A stretch of DNA of 56,756 bases, from assembly GCA_946403085.1 (NCBI GenBank), contig CAMIYM010000015.1, positions 1-56,756 of the forward strand, in the 5' to 3' direction. Below are positions 33,407 through 40,818 of this stretch, in pieces. Under the pieces are notes generated by a model. The model did not search any database, had not been told where the DNA came from, and worked only from the letters and a program-made list of their open reading frames with translations. Every line of letters begins with the position of its first letter. Positions within the stretch are counted from its first letter, which is position 1. This DNA comes from an uncultured Clostridia bacterium. Its GTDB lineage: Bacteria > Bacillota > Clostridia > Saccharofermentanales > Saccharofermentanaceae. A program made the translations under genes and the position numbers.

Positions 33407-34615
33407 TTACATGATCCACTGAGCCATTGTGAAGATAGGCATTGCGATACCGCCTACAACTACACCGACGATGACAGCCATGATGATGATCATGACAGGC
33501 TCGAGTGCAGATACCATCTTCTGTGTAGCTGCATCAGCCTCATCTTCGAAATAGTCAGCTGCCTTCTGCAAAATCGTATCCAAAGTACCTGACTCCTCAC
33601 CGATTGAAACCATTGCATAGATCATAGGCGGGAACTCTGTGATATCTCTGATAGATCTTGAAAGGGATGTACCTTTTCTAATCTCGATACGAGCCTGAGC
33701 GAGCTTCTTCTGAAGGATAAGGTTATCAAGTGACTTCTCTGTGATTTCAACAGCCTGAAGAACTGAGATACCTGACTTCAAAAGTGTGGATACTGTTCTG
33801 GTAAATCTTGCTGAAGCGTTCATTCTTGTAGCTTTACCTACAACAGGCATCTTGAGCATGATCTTTGACCATGTCTCTCCACCCTTTTCTGAACTCTTCC
33901 AAAGCTTAAAGCCATAGACGATGATTCCGACAACTGCAATATAGATGTACCAGAATCTTGTAAGTGAAGATGAAAGATTCAATAAGAATTTAGTTAATGC
34001 CGGCAATTCACCACCGAGATCTGCGATAACGCCGCCGATTCTAGGTACGAGGAATGTCAACAAACCGATACTTACTGCAGCAGTAAGGCCTGCGAGGATC
34101 TTAGGATATACCATTGCGGATGAGATCTTATTCTTAAGCTTTGCATCTTTTGCGAAGTGCTCAGCAAGTCTCTCCATTACCTCGTCGAGTCGACCGGACT
34201 CTTCACCTGCGGCGATCATACTGATCATGATGTTCGGAATGACGCCCCTCTGTTCCTTAAATGCTTCAGACAGCGAACGACCGCTCTGAACCGATTCATA
34301 GATTTCACCGATGCACTTCTTAGCCTTCTTGGATTCAAGCTGCTGATAAAGCATATCGAGTGATCTTACAACGGTGATACCTGCGGACAAAAGTGAAGCA
34401 AGCTGTCTGGAGATGATAACAAGATCCTGTGTCTTGAGCTTGGGGCTGCCAACCTCCATGTTCCAGATGCCCTTGCCCTTGTCGAGTGACAAGCTGGCAA
34501 TGTATTTGCCATCGGACTTGAGCTTTCTTGACGCTTCTCCAATAGAAGTTGCTTCGACTATGCCTTCAGACATTTTACCGTTGGAATCGATAACTTGATA
34601 TCTGAAATTAGCCAT
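33407..34615 (-). CDS. pilC: PilC, type IV pilus platform protein
   Basis: A 402-residue GspF/PilC-family membrane protein with two GspF repeats (about 70-190 and 270-390). These contain LASLLSAGITVVRSLDML and STLLKSGISVLQAVEITEKS. Three helices are near 173-195, 222-238 and 375-398. SMIAAGEESGRLDEVMERLA and SIGEESGTLDTILQKAADYF are matched signature motifs of the two repeats. It is the membrane rotor driven by PilB and PilT. Confidence 0.94.
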   Translation of the reverse strand: MANFRYQVIDSNGKMSEGIVEATSIGEASRKLKSDGKYIASLSLDKGKGIWNMEVGSPKLKTQDLVIISRQLASLLSAGITVVRSLDMLYQQLESKKAKKCIGEIYESVQSGRSLSEAFKEQRGVIPNIMISMIAAGEESGRLDEVMERLAEHFAKDAKLKNKISSAMVYPKILAGLTAAVSIGLLTFLVPRIGGVIADLGGELPALTKFLLNLSSSLTRFWYIYIAVVGIIVYGFKLWKSSEKGGETWSKIMLKMPVVGKATRMNASARFTRTVSTLLKSGISVLQAVEITEKSLDNLILQKKLAQARIEIRKGTSLSRSIRDITEFPPMIYAMVSIGEESGTLDTILQKAADYFEDEADAATQKMVSALEPVMIIIMAVIVGVVVGGIAMPIFTMAQWIM

Positions 34616-34657
34616 CTAATATTTCCCTCCTTATCAGATTTCTGTTTAGCACCTATA

Positions 34658-35770
34658 TTAGGCAAACTCCAGATCACCGAACAACGGAGTGTTCGTCTGA
34701 CCTGCGTTATTAATGAAACGCTTAAGATCTTCAGGGATTCTGCATCTCTGGAGAGCAGTATCTCTTGTGATCATATTACGCTTAACAAGCTCTGCGAGAT
34801 AGAAATCGAGAGGGCACATACCCTGCTGAAGGCTTGTAGCGATAGTAGAGTCGATCTGGTAGGTCTTACCTTCACGGATATTGTTCTTAATAGCGTCGTT
34901 GGAGATCATGATCTCGAAAGCAGCACATCTGCCTCCGCCGATTCTCTGTACGAGAGTCTGACAAATAACGGCAACAAGACATGTAGCAAGCTGAACTCTG
35001 ATCTGATCCTGCTGGTGCGGCGGGTAAACGTCGATGATACGGTTAACTGTATCAGCAGCTGAGGATGTATGGAGTGTTGAAAGAACCAAGTGTCCTGTTT
35101 CGGCTGCGGTAATAGCAGTACTGATTGTATCAAGGTCACGCATTTCTCCGACGAGGATGATATCCGGGTCTTCACGGAGAGCAGCTCTGAGTGCGTTAGC
35201 GAATGAAAGTGTATCCTCGTGGATTTCTCTCTGGTTGATCATAGCTTCTCCGTGCATATGGAGATACTCGATAGGTTCCTCGAGAGTAAGAATATGACAC
35301 TTCTTGCTCATGTTTACGTGTCCGATCATGGCAGCAAGTGTTGTTGACTTACCGGAGCCCGTAGGACCTGTTACGAGGATAAGTCCACGGGGTTTCATAA
35401 CGAGATCCTTGAAGATGTTAGGAAGACCCAACTGCTCGCAAGTAGGGATCTCATTTGTAATTGTTCTTGCAGCAAGTGCATAAGTACCACGCTGCTTGAA
35501 TACATTACATCTGAAACGGCTGTAGTTCTCAACAATGTAAGAGAAGTCGATCTCACCCCTCTCGTTCAGATACTGCTGTCTGGACTTGTCAATCATTGAC
35601 TTGCAGAGATATTCAGTATCTGCAGCTGTAAGCGGCTGATTGCCCAACGGCATCAACATACCGTCAACACGAATCATAGGCGGCAGTCCGACCGTAATAT
35701 GAGTATCGGATGCTCCCATTCTTACCGATTCAGCCAAAATCGATTCGATCGATAAACTAAATCCTTCCAC
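34658..35770 (-). CDS. pilT: PilT, pilus retraction ATPase
   Basis: A 370-residue hexameric secretion ATPase. The N-terminal domain has GASDTHITVGLPPMIRVDG. Walker A is GPTGSGKST at 135-143; the Asp box, Walker B (LREDPDIILVGEMRDLDTI) and His box (TGHLVLSTLHTSSAADTVNR) follow. The C-terminus lacks the zinc tetracysteine of PilB. Its presence predicts retractile pili, with twitching or DNA uptake as possible uses. It follows pilB after 17 bp. Confidence 0.93.
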   Translation of the reverse strand: MEGFSLSIESILAESVRMGASDTHITVGLPPMIRVDGMLMPLGNQPLTAADTEYLCKSMIDKSRQQYLNERGEIDFSYIVENYSRFRCNVFKQRGTYALAARTITNEIPTCEQLGLPNIFKDLVMKPRGLILVTGPTGSGKSTTLAAMIGHVNMSKKCHILTLEEPIEYLHMHGEAMINQREIHEDTLSFANALRAALREDPDIILVGEMRDLDTISTAITAAETGHLVLSTLHTSSAADTVNRIIDVYPPHQQDQIRVQLATCLVAVICQTLVQRIGGGRCAAFEIMISNDAIKNNIREGKTYQIDSTIATSLQQGMCPLDFYLAELVKRNMITRDTALQRCRIPEDLKRFINNAGQTNTPLFGDLEFA

Positions 35771-35787
35771 GTTAAAAAACCTCCTTA

Positions 35788-37452
35788 TCAGTCAATCGTG
35801 TAAGCAACTCTGTTAAGCTCGCTGACCGTCGTAATACCTTCGAGTACGAGGTCTCTAGCTGAATCCTGGAGCATCTGTGTTCCTTCTTCAACTGCGAGTA
35901 CGCGCATTTCGTCTTCGCTTGCTCTCTTCTCAAGCAAAGTCTTCATCTTTCTGGTAACAATAACGATCTCATGGATCGCGATACGTCCCTTATAACCCTT
36001 TTCATTACACTCTGTGCAGCCCTTACCACGGTAAAGCTTCTGGCCTGCATCAAGTCTTAAGTACTCTCTATCGTACTCATCAGGTTCATAAGATTCTCTG
36101 CAGTTTGTGCAGATACGACGTACAAGACGCTGGGATACAACGCCTACCAATGCGGAAGATACCATGTAAGGCTCAAGTCCCATATCGATAAGACGGTTGA
36201 TGGAAGATACAGCGTCGTTGGTGTGGATTGTACTGAAAACGAGGTGTCCGGTGATAGCGGCTCTCATTGCGATCTCAGCTGTCTCACCGTCACGGATCTC
36301 ACCGACGAGGACGATATCAGGGTCCTGACGCAAGATGGATCTAAGACCGCTTGCGAATGTCATTCCCGCTTTAGCGTTAACCTGTACCTGGTTCAATCCG
36401 GGGATCCTGATTTCTACAGGGTCCTCAACTGTAATGATATTTACTTCTTCAGTATTCTTTTCTGAAAGGAGTGTATAAAGTGTTGTTGTCTTACCTGAAC
36501 CCGTAGGACCTGAGATGAGGACGATACCCTGAGGGATCTTGATCATTCTGTCGATCATCTCATTATTACGGTCACTGATACCGAGGTAAGATCTGTTCAA
36601 GTTCGCGTCGTTCTTGGCAAGGATACGGATAACCGTCTTCTCACCTGTAACGCAAGGAAGTATGGATACACGCATGTCGACAGGTTCGCCGTTGATTACT
36701 GTTGTGATACGGCCGTCCTGAGGGATACGCTTCTCGGCGATGTTCATACCACCGAGGATCTTAATTCTTGTTGTGATGGCGTCCTTAGCGGAAATAGGGT
36801 TTGTCATTACTTCCTGCATGACACCGTCGATACGGATACGGACCCTTACACGATCCTCGAGCGGCTCGATATGAATATCGGATGAGCCTGAACGGATAGC
36901 GTAATCGATCATTGAGTTAACGAGTTTGACAACCGGCGCGCTGTTAACTGCTTCGGAAAGTTCATTATCTGCATCGAGGTTGTCTGCCTCCATGCTGACA
37001 CCAAGTTCCTCAGCAGCCTTCTGGGCACTCTCTTTTCCGTAGTGAACTTTTATCGCGTCAACAATGGAAGAGTGAGTTGCAAGCATCAACGAGATCTGAT
37101 ATCCGGTCTGGAACTGCAATTCATCTTCAATTGTGATGTTCATCGGGTCATCAATAGCGACAACCAGATTGTCATTATCAAAACCAATCGGGAATACTAT
37201 GTTCTCTTCGCAGAACTTTTGTGTAAGCAATGCCGTTGCTTTAGGGTCAACATCAATACCCGACAAATCAATGATCGGATAGTTGTACTGGCTGGATACC
37301 GCTCTCAGGATGTCGAACTCCGACATCAATCCACTCTCAACGATAACCTCACCAAGACGCTTACCGGTCTCCTTCTGAACACTAAGCACTTCTGCAAGTT
37401 CGGTAGCATTTAGGAAGCCGCTCTCGACCAGAATATCACCTAATCTTTTCAT
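35788..37452 (-). CDS. pilB: PilB, pilus extension ATPase
   Basis: A 554-residue GspE/PilB-type ATPase. The N-terminal MshEN-like region has two copies of LGDILVESG / LGEVIVESG, a known cyclic di-GMP binding fold in some members. Walker A GPTGSGKTT lies at 315-323, Walker B at 375-389 (LRQDPDIVLVGEIRDGETA), and the zinc tetracysteine at C448, C451, C479 and C482. GGGAGGG lies before the ATG. It is the first gene of the pilus operon, behind the promoter at 37543-37571. Confidence 0.95.
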   Translation of the reverse strand: MKRLGDILVESGFLNATELAEVLSVQKETGKRLGEVIVESGLMSEFDILRAVSSQYNYPIIDLSGIDVDPKATALLTQKFCEENIVFPIGFDNDNLVVAIDDPMNITIEDELQFQTGYQISLMLATHSSIVDAIKVHYGKESAQKAAEELGVSMEADNLDADNELSEAVNSAPVVKLVNSMIDYAIRSGSSDIHIEPLEDRVRVRIRIDGVMQEVMTNPISAKDAITTRIKILGGMNIAEKRIPQDGRITTVINGEPVDMRVSILPCVTGEKTVIRILAKNDANLNRSYLGISDRNNEMIDRMIKIPQGIVLISGPTGSGKTTTLYTLLSEKNTEEVNIITVEDPVEIRIPGLNQVQVNAKAGMTFASGLRSILRQDPDIVLVGEIRDGETAEIAMRAAITGHLVFSTIHTNDAVSSINRLIDMGLEPYMVSSALVGVVSQRLVRRICTNCRESYEPDEYDREYLRLDAGQKLYRGKGCTECNEKGYKGRIAIHEIVIVTRKMKTLLEKRASEDEMRVLAVEEGTQMLQDSARDLVLEGITTVSELNRVAYTID

Positions 37453-37542
37453 CGAACCCTCCCGACAAATTCTTTAAGAATATACACTCAAGTAATGCAC
37501 ACTAAACAGACAGGCGCACTTCGCCCAAGCATAGATGTTAGA

Positions 37543-37571
37543 ACTATACAACAGAATTCATTAAATAACAA
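37543..37571 (-). promoter_or_regulatory. Promoter of the pilB-pilO operon
   Basis: Minus strand TTGTTA, 17 bp, TATAGT, leaving a leader of about 80 nt. I checked this leader for a cyclic di-GMP riboswitch and saw none. Confidence 0.6.
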
Positions 37572-37675
37572 GTTTGAAAGACAACCTGCACAAAAAATAT
37601 TTTTGACAATCATATGTCGCGAATATTACACCCGTCTCTTTACAATCTACGGTTTTTTTCTGTCTCTTATAAATG

Positions 37676-37681
37676 TATAAT
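37676..37681 (+). promoter_or_regulatory. -10 box of the yebC operon
   Basis: TGTATAAT, about 40 bp before the yebC ATG; the -35 is a weak T-run. The 268-bp pilB-yebC gap holds this, the pilB promoter and no gene. Confidence 0.5.
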
Positions 37682-37720
37682 ATTAAGGTTATTTAAATGT
37701 ATTTTATTGGAGGATCACTA

Positions 37721-38446
37721 ATGTCAGGTCATTCTAAGTGGAGCAACATCAAAAGAAAAAAGGAAGCATCCGATGCAGCAAAGGGAGCTGTATTTACCAA
37801 ATTCGCTAAAGAAATCGCCGTAGCAGTCAAAGCCGGCGGTCCTGATCCTAACAGTAATTCCAGACTTAAGGTAGTCGTTGCCAAGGCAAAGGCTGCAAAC
37901 ATGCCTAATGATAATATCAATCGTGCCATAAAGAAAGCCGCTGAAGCCGGTGAAGGTGACGATTATGAGGAGATCACATACGAGGGCTATGGTCCTGCAG
38001 GTGTTGCCATCATGGTCAAGACACTTACCAACAACCGTAACCGTACAGCTGCTGATCTTAGACATATTTTTGATAAGAACGGCGGAAACCTTGGTGTTGA
38101 CGGTTCCGTATCTTTCCTTTTCAACGAGAAGGGAACTATCCTTATCTCCAAGGAAGATTATGAGGATGAGGATCAGGTCATGGGTGATGCACTGGACAGC
38201 GGCGCTTCCGATTTTGACAGCGACGACGAATTCTACATCATCTCAACTACCACAGAAGATTACTATGATGTCAGAGATGCACTTGAAGCTAAGAACTACG
38301 CAATCGCTGATTCAACTCTCGGTCCTGTAGCTATCACAACTGCTGAAGTTACAGATCCCGATGCCGTAGCTCAGCTCGAGAAAATGCTCGATATGATGGA
38401 TGAGAACGAGGATATCCAGGAAGTTTTCCATAACTGGAACGGTTAA
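37721..38446 (+). CDS. yebC: YebC/PmpR-family protein
   Basis: A 241-residue member of a highly conserved family described as transcriptional regulators and, for some bacteria, as translation factors that relieve ribosome stalling on proline stretches. It opens MSGHSKWSNIKRKKEASDAA; AKAANMPNDNINRAIKKA and YEGYGPAGVAIMVKTLTNNRNR are signature segments. The start at 37721 has TTGGAGGA upstream; the frame opens 24 bp earlier. It heads a four-gene operon. Confidence 0.95.
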   Translation: MSGHSKWSNIKRKKEASDAAKGAVFTKFAKEIAVAVKAGGPDPNSNSRLKVVVAKAKAANMPNDNINRAIKKAAEAGEGDDYEEITYEGYGPAGVAIMVKTLTNNRNRTAADLRHIFDKNGGNLGVDGSVSFLFNEKGTILISKEDYEDEDQVMGDALDSGASDFDSDDEFYIISTTTEDYYDVRDALEAKNYAIADSTLGPVAITTAEVTDPDAVAQLEKMLDMMDENEDIQEVFHNWNG

Positions 38447-38458
38447 AGGACACTAGAA

Positions 38459-39526
38459 TTGGACAACCATGACGAATTAAAACAAGAGCAGGCCACGACT
38501 GCGAGCGCTCCTGTAGCGCGCAAAACTTTACTGTCTGAATTTCGCGGCACGCTCAAAAGATTCGACAGGTCTAATCCTTCTTCCCAAAGTCAGAATTCTG
38601 ATTACAGTACTCAAAACTTTGAAAGAAATGCTGAGCTGATTCTTTCAAATGAGCAGTTAACACGTGAGGTTTTGTCTAATATCGCTGTTATTGCCTTTGT
38701 CGGACCTTCAGGTACCGGCAAGAGTACACGTGCGATAAAGGTTGCCCGTGATAACAATATCTACTACATAATCGATGACGGCCTTCTCATCAACGGAAGC
38801 CGTATTGTTGCCGGCACATCCGCCAAAAAGGCTCCAACAAAGATGGAATCTGTCAGGCAGGCTATCTTCGTCGATCCTACAAGATCTTCAGTTATGCGCC
38901 GTGCCCTTGTTGAATCCATGCCCCGTGCACTTATGGTATTGGGCACCTCGGATTCCATGCTTAATAAGATCTGTGATAACCTCTGGCTTAACAGGCCTTC
39001 GATGCTCATCAGGATTGAAGATGTATCGACCGAGGAAGAACGTCGTCTTGCCCGCAACACCAGACTTACTGAAGGAATGCATACGATTCCTGTTCCGAGC
39101 ATGGAGATCAAACATGAATTCTCCGGTTATTTCTCGGATCCTTTCAGCAAACTGAGACAAAGGTTCGACCGTGAACGTGGTGTTACGCCTCTGGCGCCTG
39201 ATTCAGACCGTACAGTCGTAAGACCCACCTTCTCTTCACTCGGATCCTATTCTATCTCTGACGATGCTATTCTCGATCTGATCAAGATCGTTCTTAAGGA
39301 TGTCCCCGGGTTTGCCGAGGTTACTTCTTTTAAGACCGAAAAGCAGACTTTCGGAGTAATGATCAGCCTTGACCTGGCACTCTACTACGGTTATGACGCT
39401 CAAAAAGTTCTTGAAACTGCACAGCAGCGTGTAGGAAATGCTGTTGAAGAATTTACTTCTATTACTATGAACGGTGTAAATGTCAGAGCTAACCGTCTCA
39501 TGCATTTGCCTAAGCAGGAAGCCTAG
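38459..39526 (+). CDS. P-loop NTPase fused to an Asp23/Gls24-like domain
   Basis: A 355-residue protein I cannot match to a named family. A polar, Ser/Gln-rich N-terminus (1-55) precedes a P-loop domain with Walker A GPSGTGKST at 82-90. Further nucleotide-binding-domain features are RIEDVSTEEERRLARNTRL and a stretch DDGLLINGSRIVAGTSAKK that follows the first strand pair. The last about 85 residues (ISDDAILDLIKIVLKDVPGF ... AVEEFTSITMNGVNVRANRL) resemble the Asp23/Gls24 alkaline-shock domain. It starts at TTG with AAAGGA eight bases upstream, 12 bp after yebC. Confidence 0.8.
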   Translation: MDNHDELKQEQATTASAPVARKTLLSEFRGTLKRFDRSNPSSQSQNSDYSTQNFERNAELILSNEQLTREVLSNIAVIAFVGPSGTGKSTRAIKVARDNNIYYIIDDGLLINGSRIVAGTSAKKAPTKMESVRQAIFVDPTRSSVMRRALVESMPRALMVLGTSDSMLNKICDNLWLNRPSMLIRIEDVSTEEERRLARNTRLTEGMHTIPVPSMEIKHEFSGYFSDPFSKLRQRFDRERGVTPLAPDSDRTVVRPTFSSLGSYSISDDAILDLIKIVLKDVPGFAEVTSFKTEKQTFGVMISLDLALYYGYDAQKVLETAQQRVGNAVEEFTSITMNGVNVRANRLMHLPKQEA

Positions 39527-39537
39527 GAGGGTTTTTA

Positions 39538-40299
39538 ATGGAAAAAATATATATGATCCCTGTAAACGATGCTTATAATGATCATTCCGGATGCCCCATC
39601 TGCAGACTTCGCGATAAGGCCGAGAATAACTATCTCGAGTATTATCTCGGACCTTCGCTTATGGAGCCTGACACCAGGAAGATCACTAACAAGACCGGTT
39701 TTTGCCCTGTCCATATGGGAAAACTCAATAAAGCTGTTACAAACAGACTTGGCTTAGGCCTTGTCATGCATACCCATTTAAAAGATTTTAATGAGGAATT
39801 GAATCCGAAGCTTAAGGCAGGAATCCCTCAGAAGGCGGGTCTATTAAAAGGACGCAGCTCTGACTATAAGCAGAAGCTTAACAGTGTCGCTGATCTTATC
39901 GATAAGAGAATTAAGCTCTGCCCTATCTGTGACAATCTCGATGAGGCAATGGGTCATTATATTGAGGTCATATGCTGGATGTTTTCGCACGATAAGGAAT
40001 TCAAGGAAAAATTCTTAAATGCGGAATTCCATTGTCTTCCCCACACATCGCTTTTGTTAAGACAGGCAGCCAAGTTGTCTCAGAACGAGGCTTCAGATTT
40101 TGTCGAAGCCCTGTATAACAACAATACCCAGACATTTGAATCCCTGATCTCTGATGTCGAATATTTCACCTTAAAGTTTGACTATAGAAATACGGATAAG
40201 CCTTGGGGTACAAGCAAGAATTCAATTCAGCGCTCCATGCGCTTCTTATCTTCCGATGGGAGGGACTTTGATGAACAGCAAGCAAAAAAACAGTCTTGA
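39538..40299 (+). CDS. DUF6062-like protein with duplicated CxxC...CxxH metal-binding module
   Basis: A 253-residue cytoplasmic protein. Two copies of the same pattern are visible: C19-x2-C22 with C56-x2-H59, and C128-x2-C131 with C166-x2-H169, the gaps being 33 and 34 residues. CPIC and FCPVH / FHCLPH are the local contexts. Each set could bind one zinc or an iron-sulfur centre. It resembles the DUF6062 proteins of Clostridia, whose role is unknown. The gene follows the NTPase by 11 bp with GGAGGG upstream and overlaps the next gene. Confidence 0.78.
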   Translation: MEKIYMIPVNDAYNDHSGCPICRLRDKAENNYLEYYLGPSLMEPDTRKITNKTGFCPVHMGKLNKAVTNRLGLGLVMHTHLKDFNEELNPKLKAGIPQKAGLLKGRSSDYKQKLNSVADLIDKRIKLCPICDNLDEAMGHYIEVICWMFSHDKEFKEKFLNAEFHCLPHTSLLLRQAAKLSQNEASDFVEALYNNNTQTFESLISDVEYFTLKFDYRNTDKPWGTSKNSIQRSMRFLSSDGRDFDEQQAKKQS

Positions 40300-40720
40300 G
40301 TACTCAAAGCCGCAGTTAGAAGAAAAGATCTCTGACAATACAATCCTTGAAGTTATGCCTCAAAAGACTGATGAGGATGTTAATACCAGATATGTGGTTA
40401 TCAAGCATGACTATTATTCTTCTGATTCTGATCACGGACGCGGGCTTCTTGTTGATTTCATTTCCAGTATTTGTGAATCTTCTTACAATACTGTCATTGT
40501 CTATCTGATCGACAAAGGAGTCAGACTGCTTGATGAGAACAATCCACTCTATGACGATATGGTCCGTCTGATTGAAAAGTCAGAATTTATTTCCGTATCC
40601 AAGGAAAGTCTCATATTCTATGATGTGGCTGAGCCTTCTGATCACAAAATCGTAATCCAGTCATCCAAGTCCATAGCAGAGGATATTATTTACTTAAATA
40701 ATCCTCTTATCCTGGAATAA
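40271..40720 (+). CDS. DsrE/YedF-like small protein
   Basis: A 149-residue protein with a DsrE-like fold pattern: VVIKHDYYSSDSDHGRGLLV, then VIVYLIDKGVRLLDENNPLY, then LIEKSEFISVSKESLIFYD. This resembles the C-terminal domain of YedF-type selenium/sulfur-metabolism proteins (IxMNxGVKL followed by a C-containing segment). The Cys expected in the last segment is absent (SLIFYD), so sulfur transfer is doubtful. GGGAGGG precedes the ATG at 40271, which overlaps the upstream gene by 29 bases. It is the last gene of the operon. Confidence 0.7.
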   Translation: MNSKQKNSLEYSKPQLEEKISDNTILEVMPQKTDEDVNTRYVVIKHDYYSSDSDHGRGLLVDFISSICESSYNTVIVYLIDKGVRLLDENNPLYDDMVRLIEKSEFISVSKESLIFYDVAEPSDHKIVIQSSKSIAEDIIYLNNPLILE

Positions 40721-40764
40721 CCCAGTCGCTGCCAATCCAACATATCAAATCGTTCTATAAACAA

Positions 40765-40801
40765 ATTAAAAAGGCTGTCTCGATTGAGACAGCCTTTTGT
40801 T
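40765..40801. terminator. Bidirectional terminator between the yebC operon and the PilX/GspK-like gene
   Basis: A perfect 11-bp stem AAGGCTGTCTC / GAGACAGCCTT (40771-40781, 40786-40796), loop of 4, with A- and T-tracts either side. Confidence 0.88.
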
Positions 40802-40818
40802 TGCAAAACCCTAATCTA

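Noticed and set aside
37453..37542. Possible cyclic di-GMP riboswitch in the pilB leader
   Set aside because: Clostridial pilus operons often have one, but this leader is about 80-90 nt, AT-rich, and lacks the GEMM core segments.
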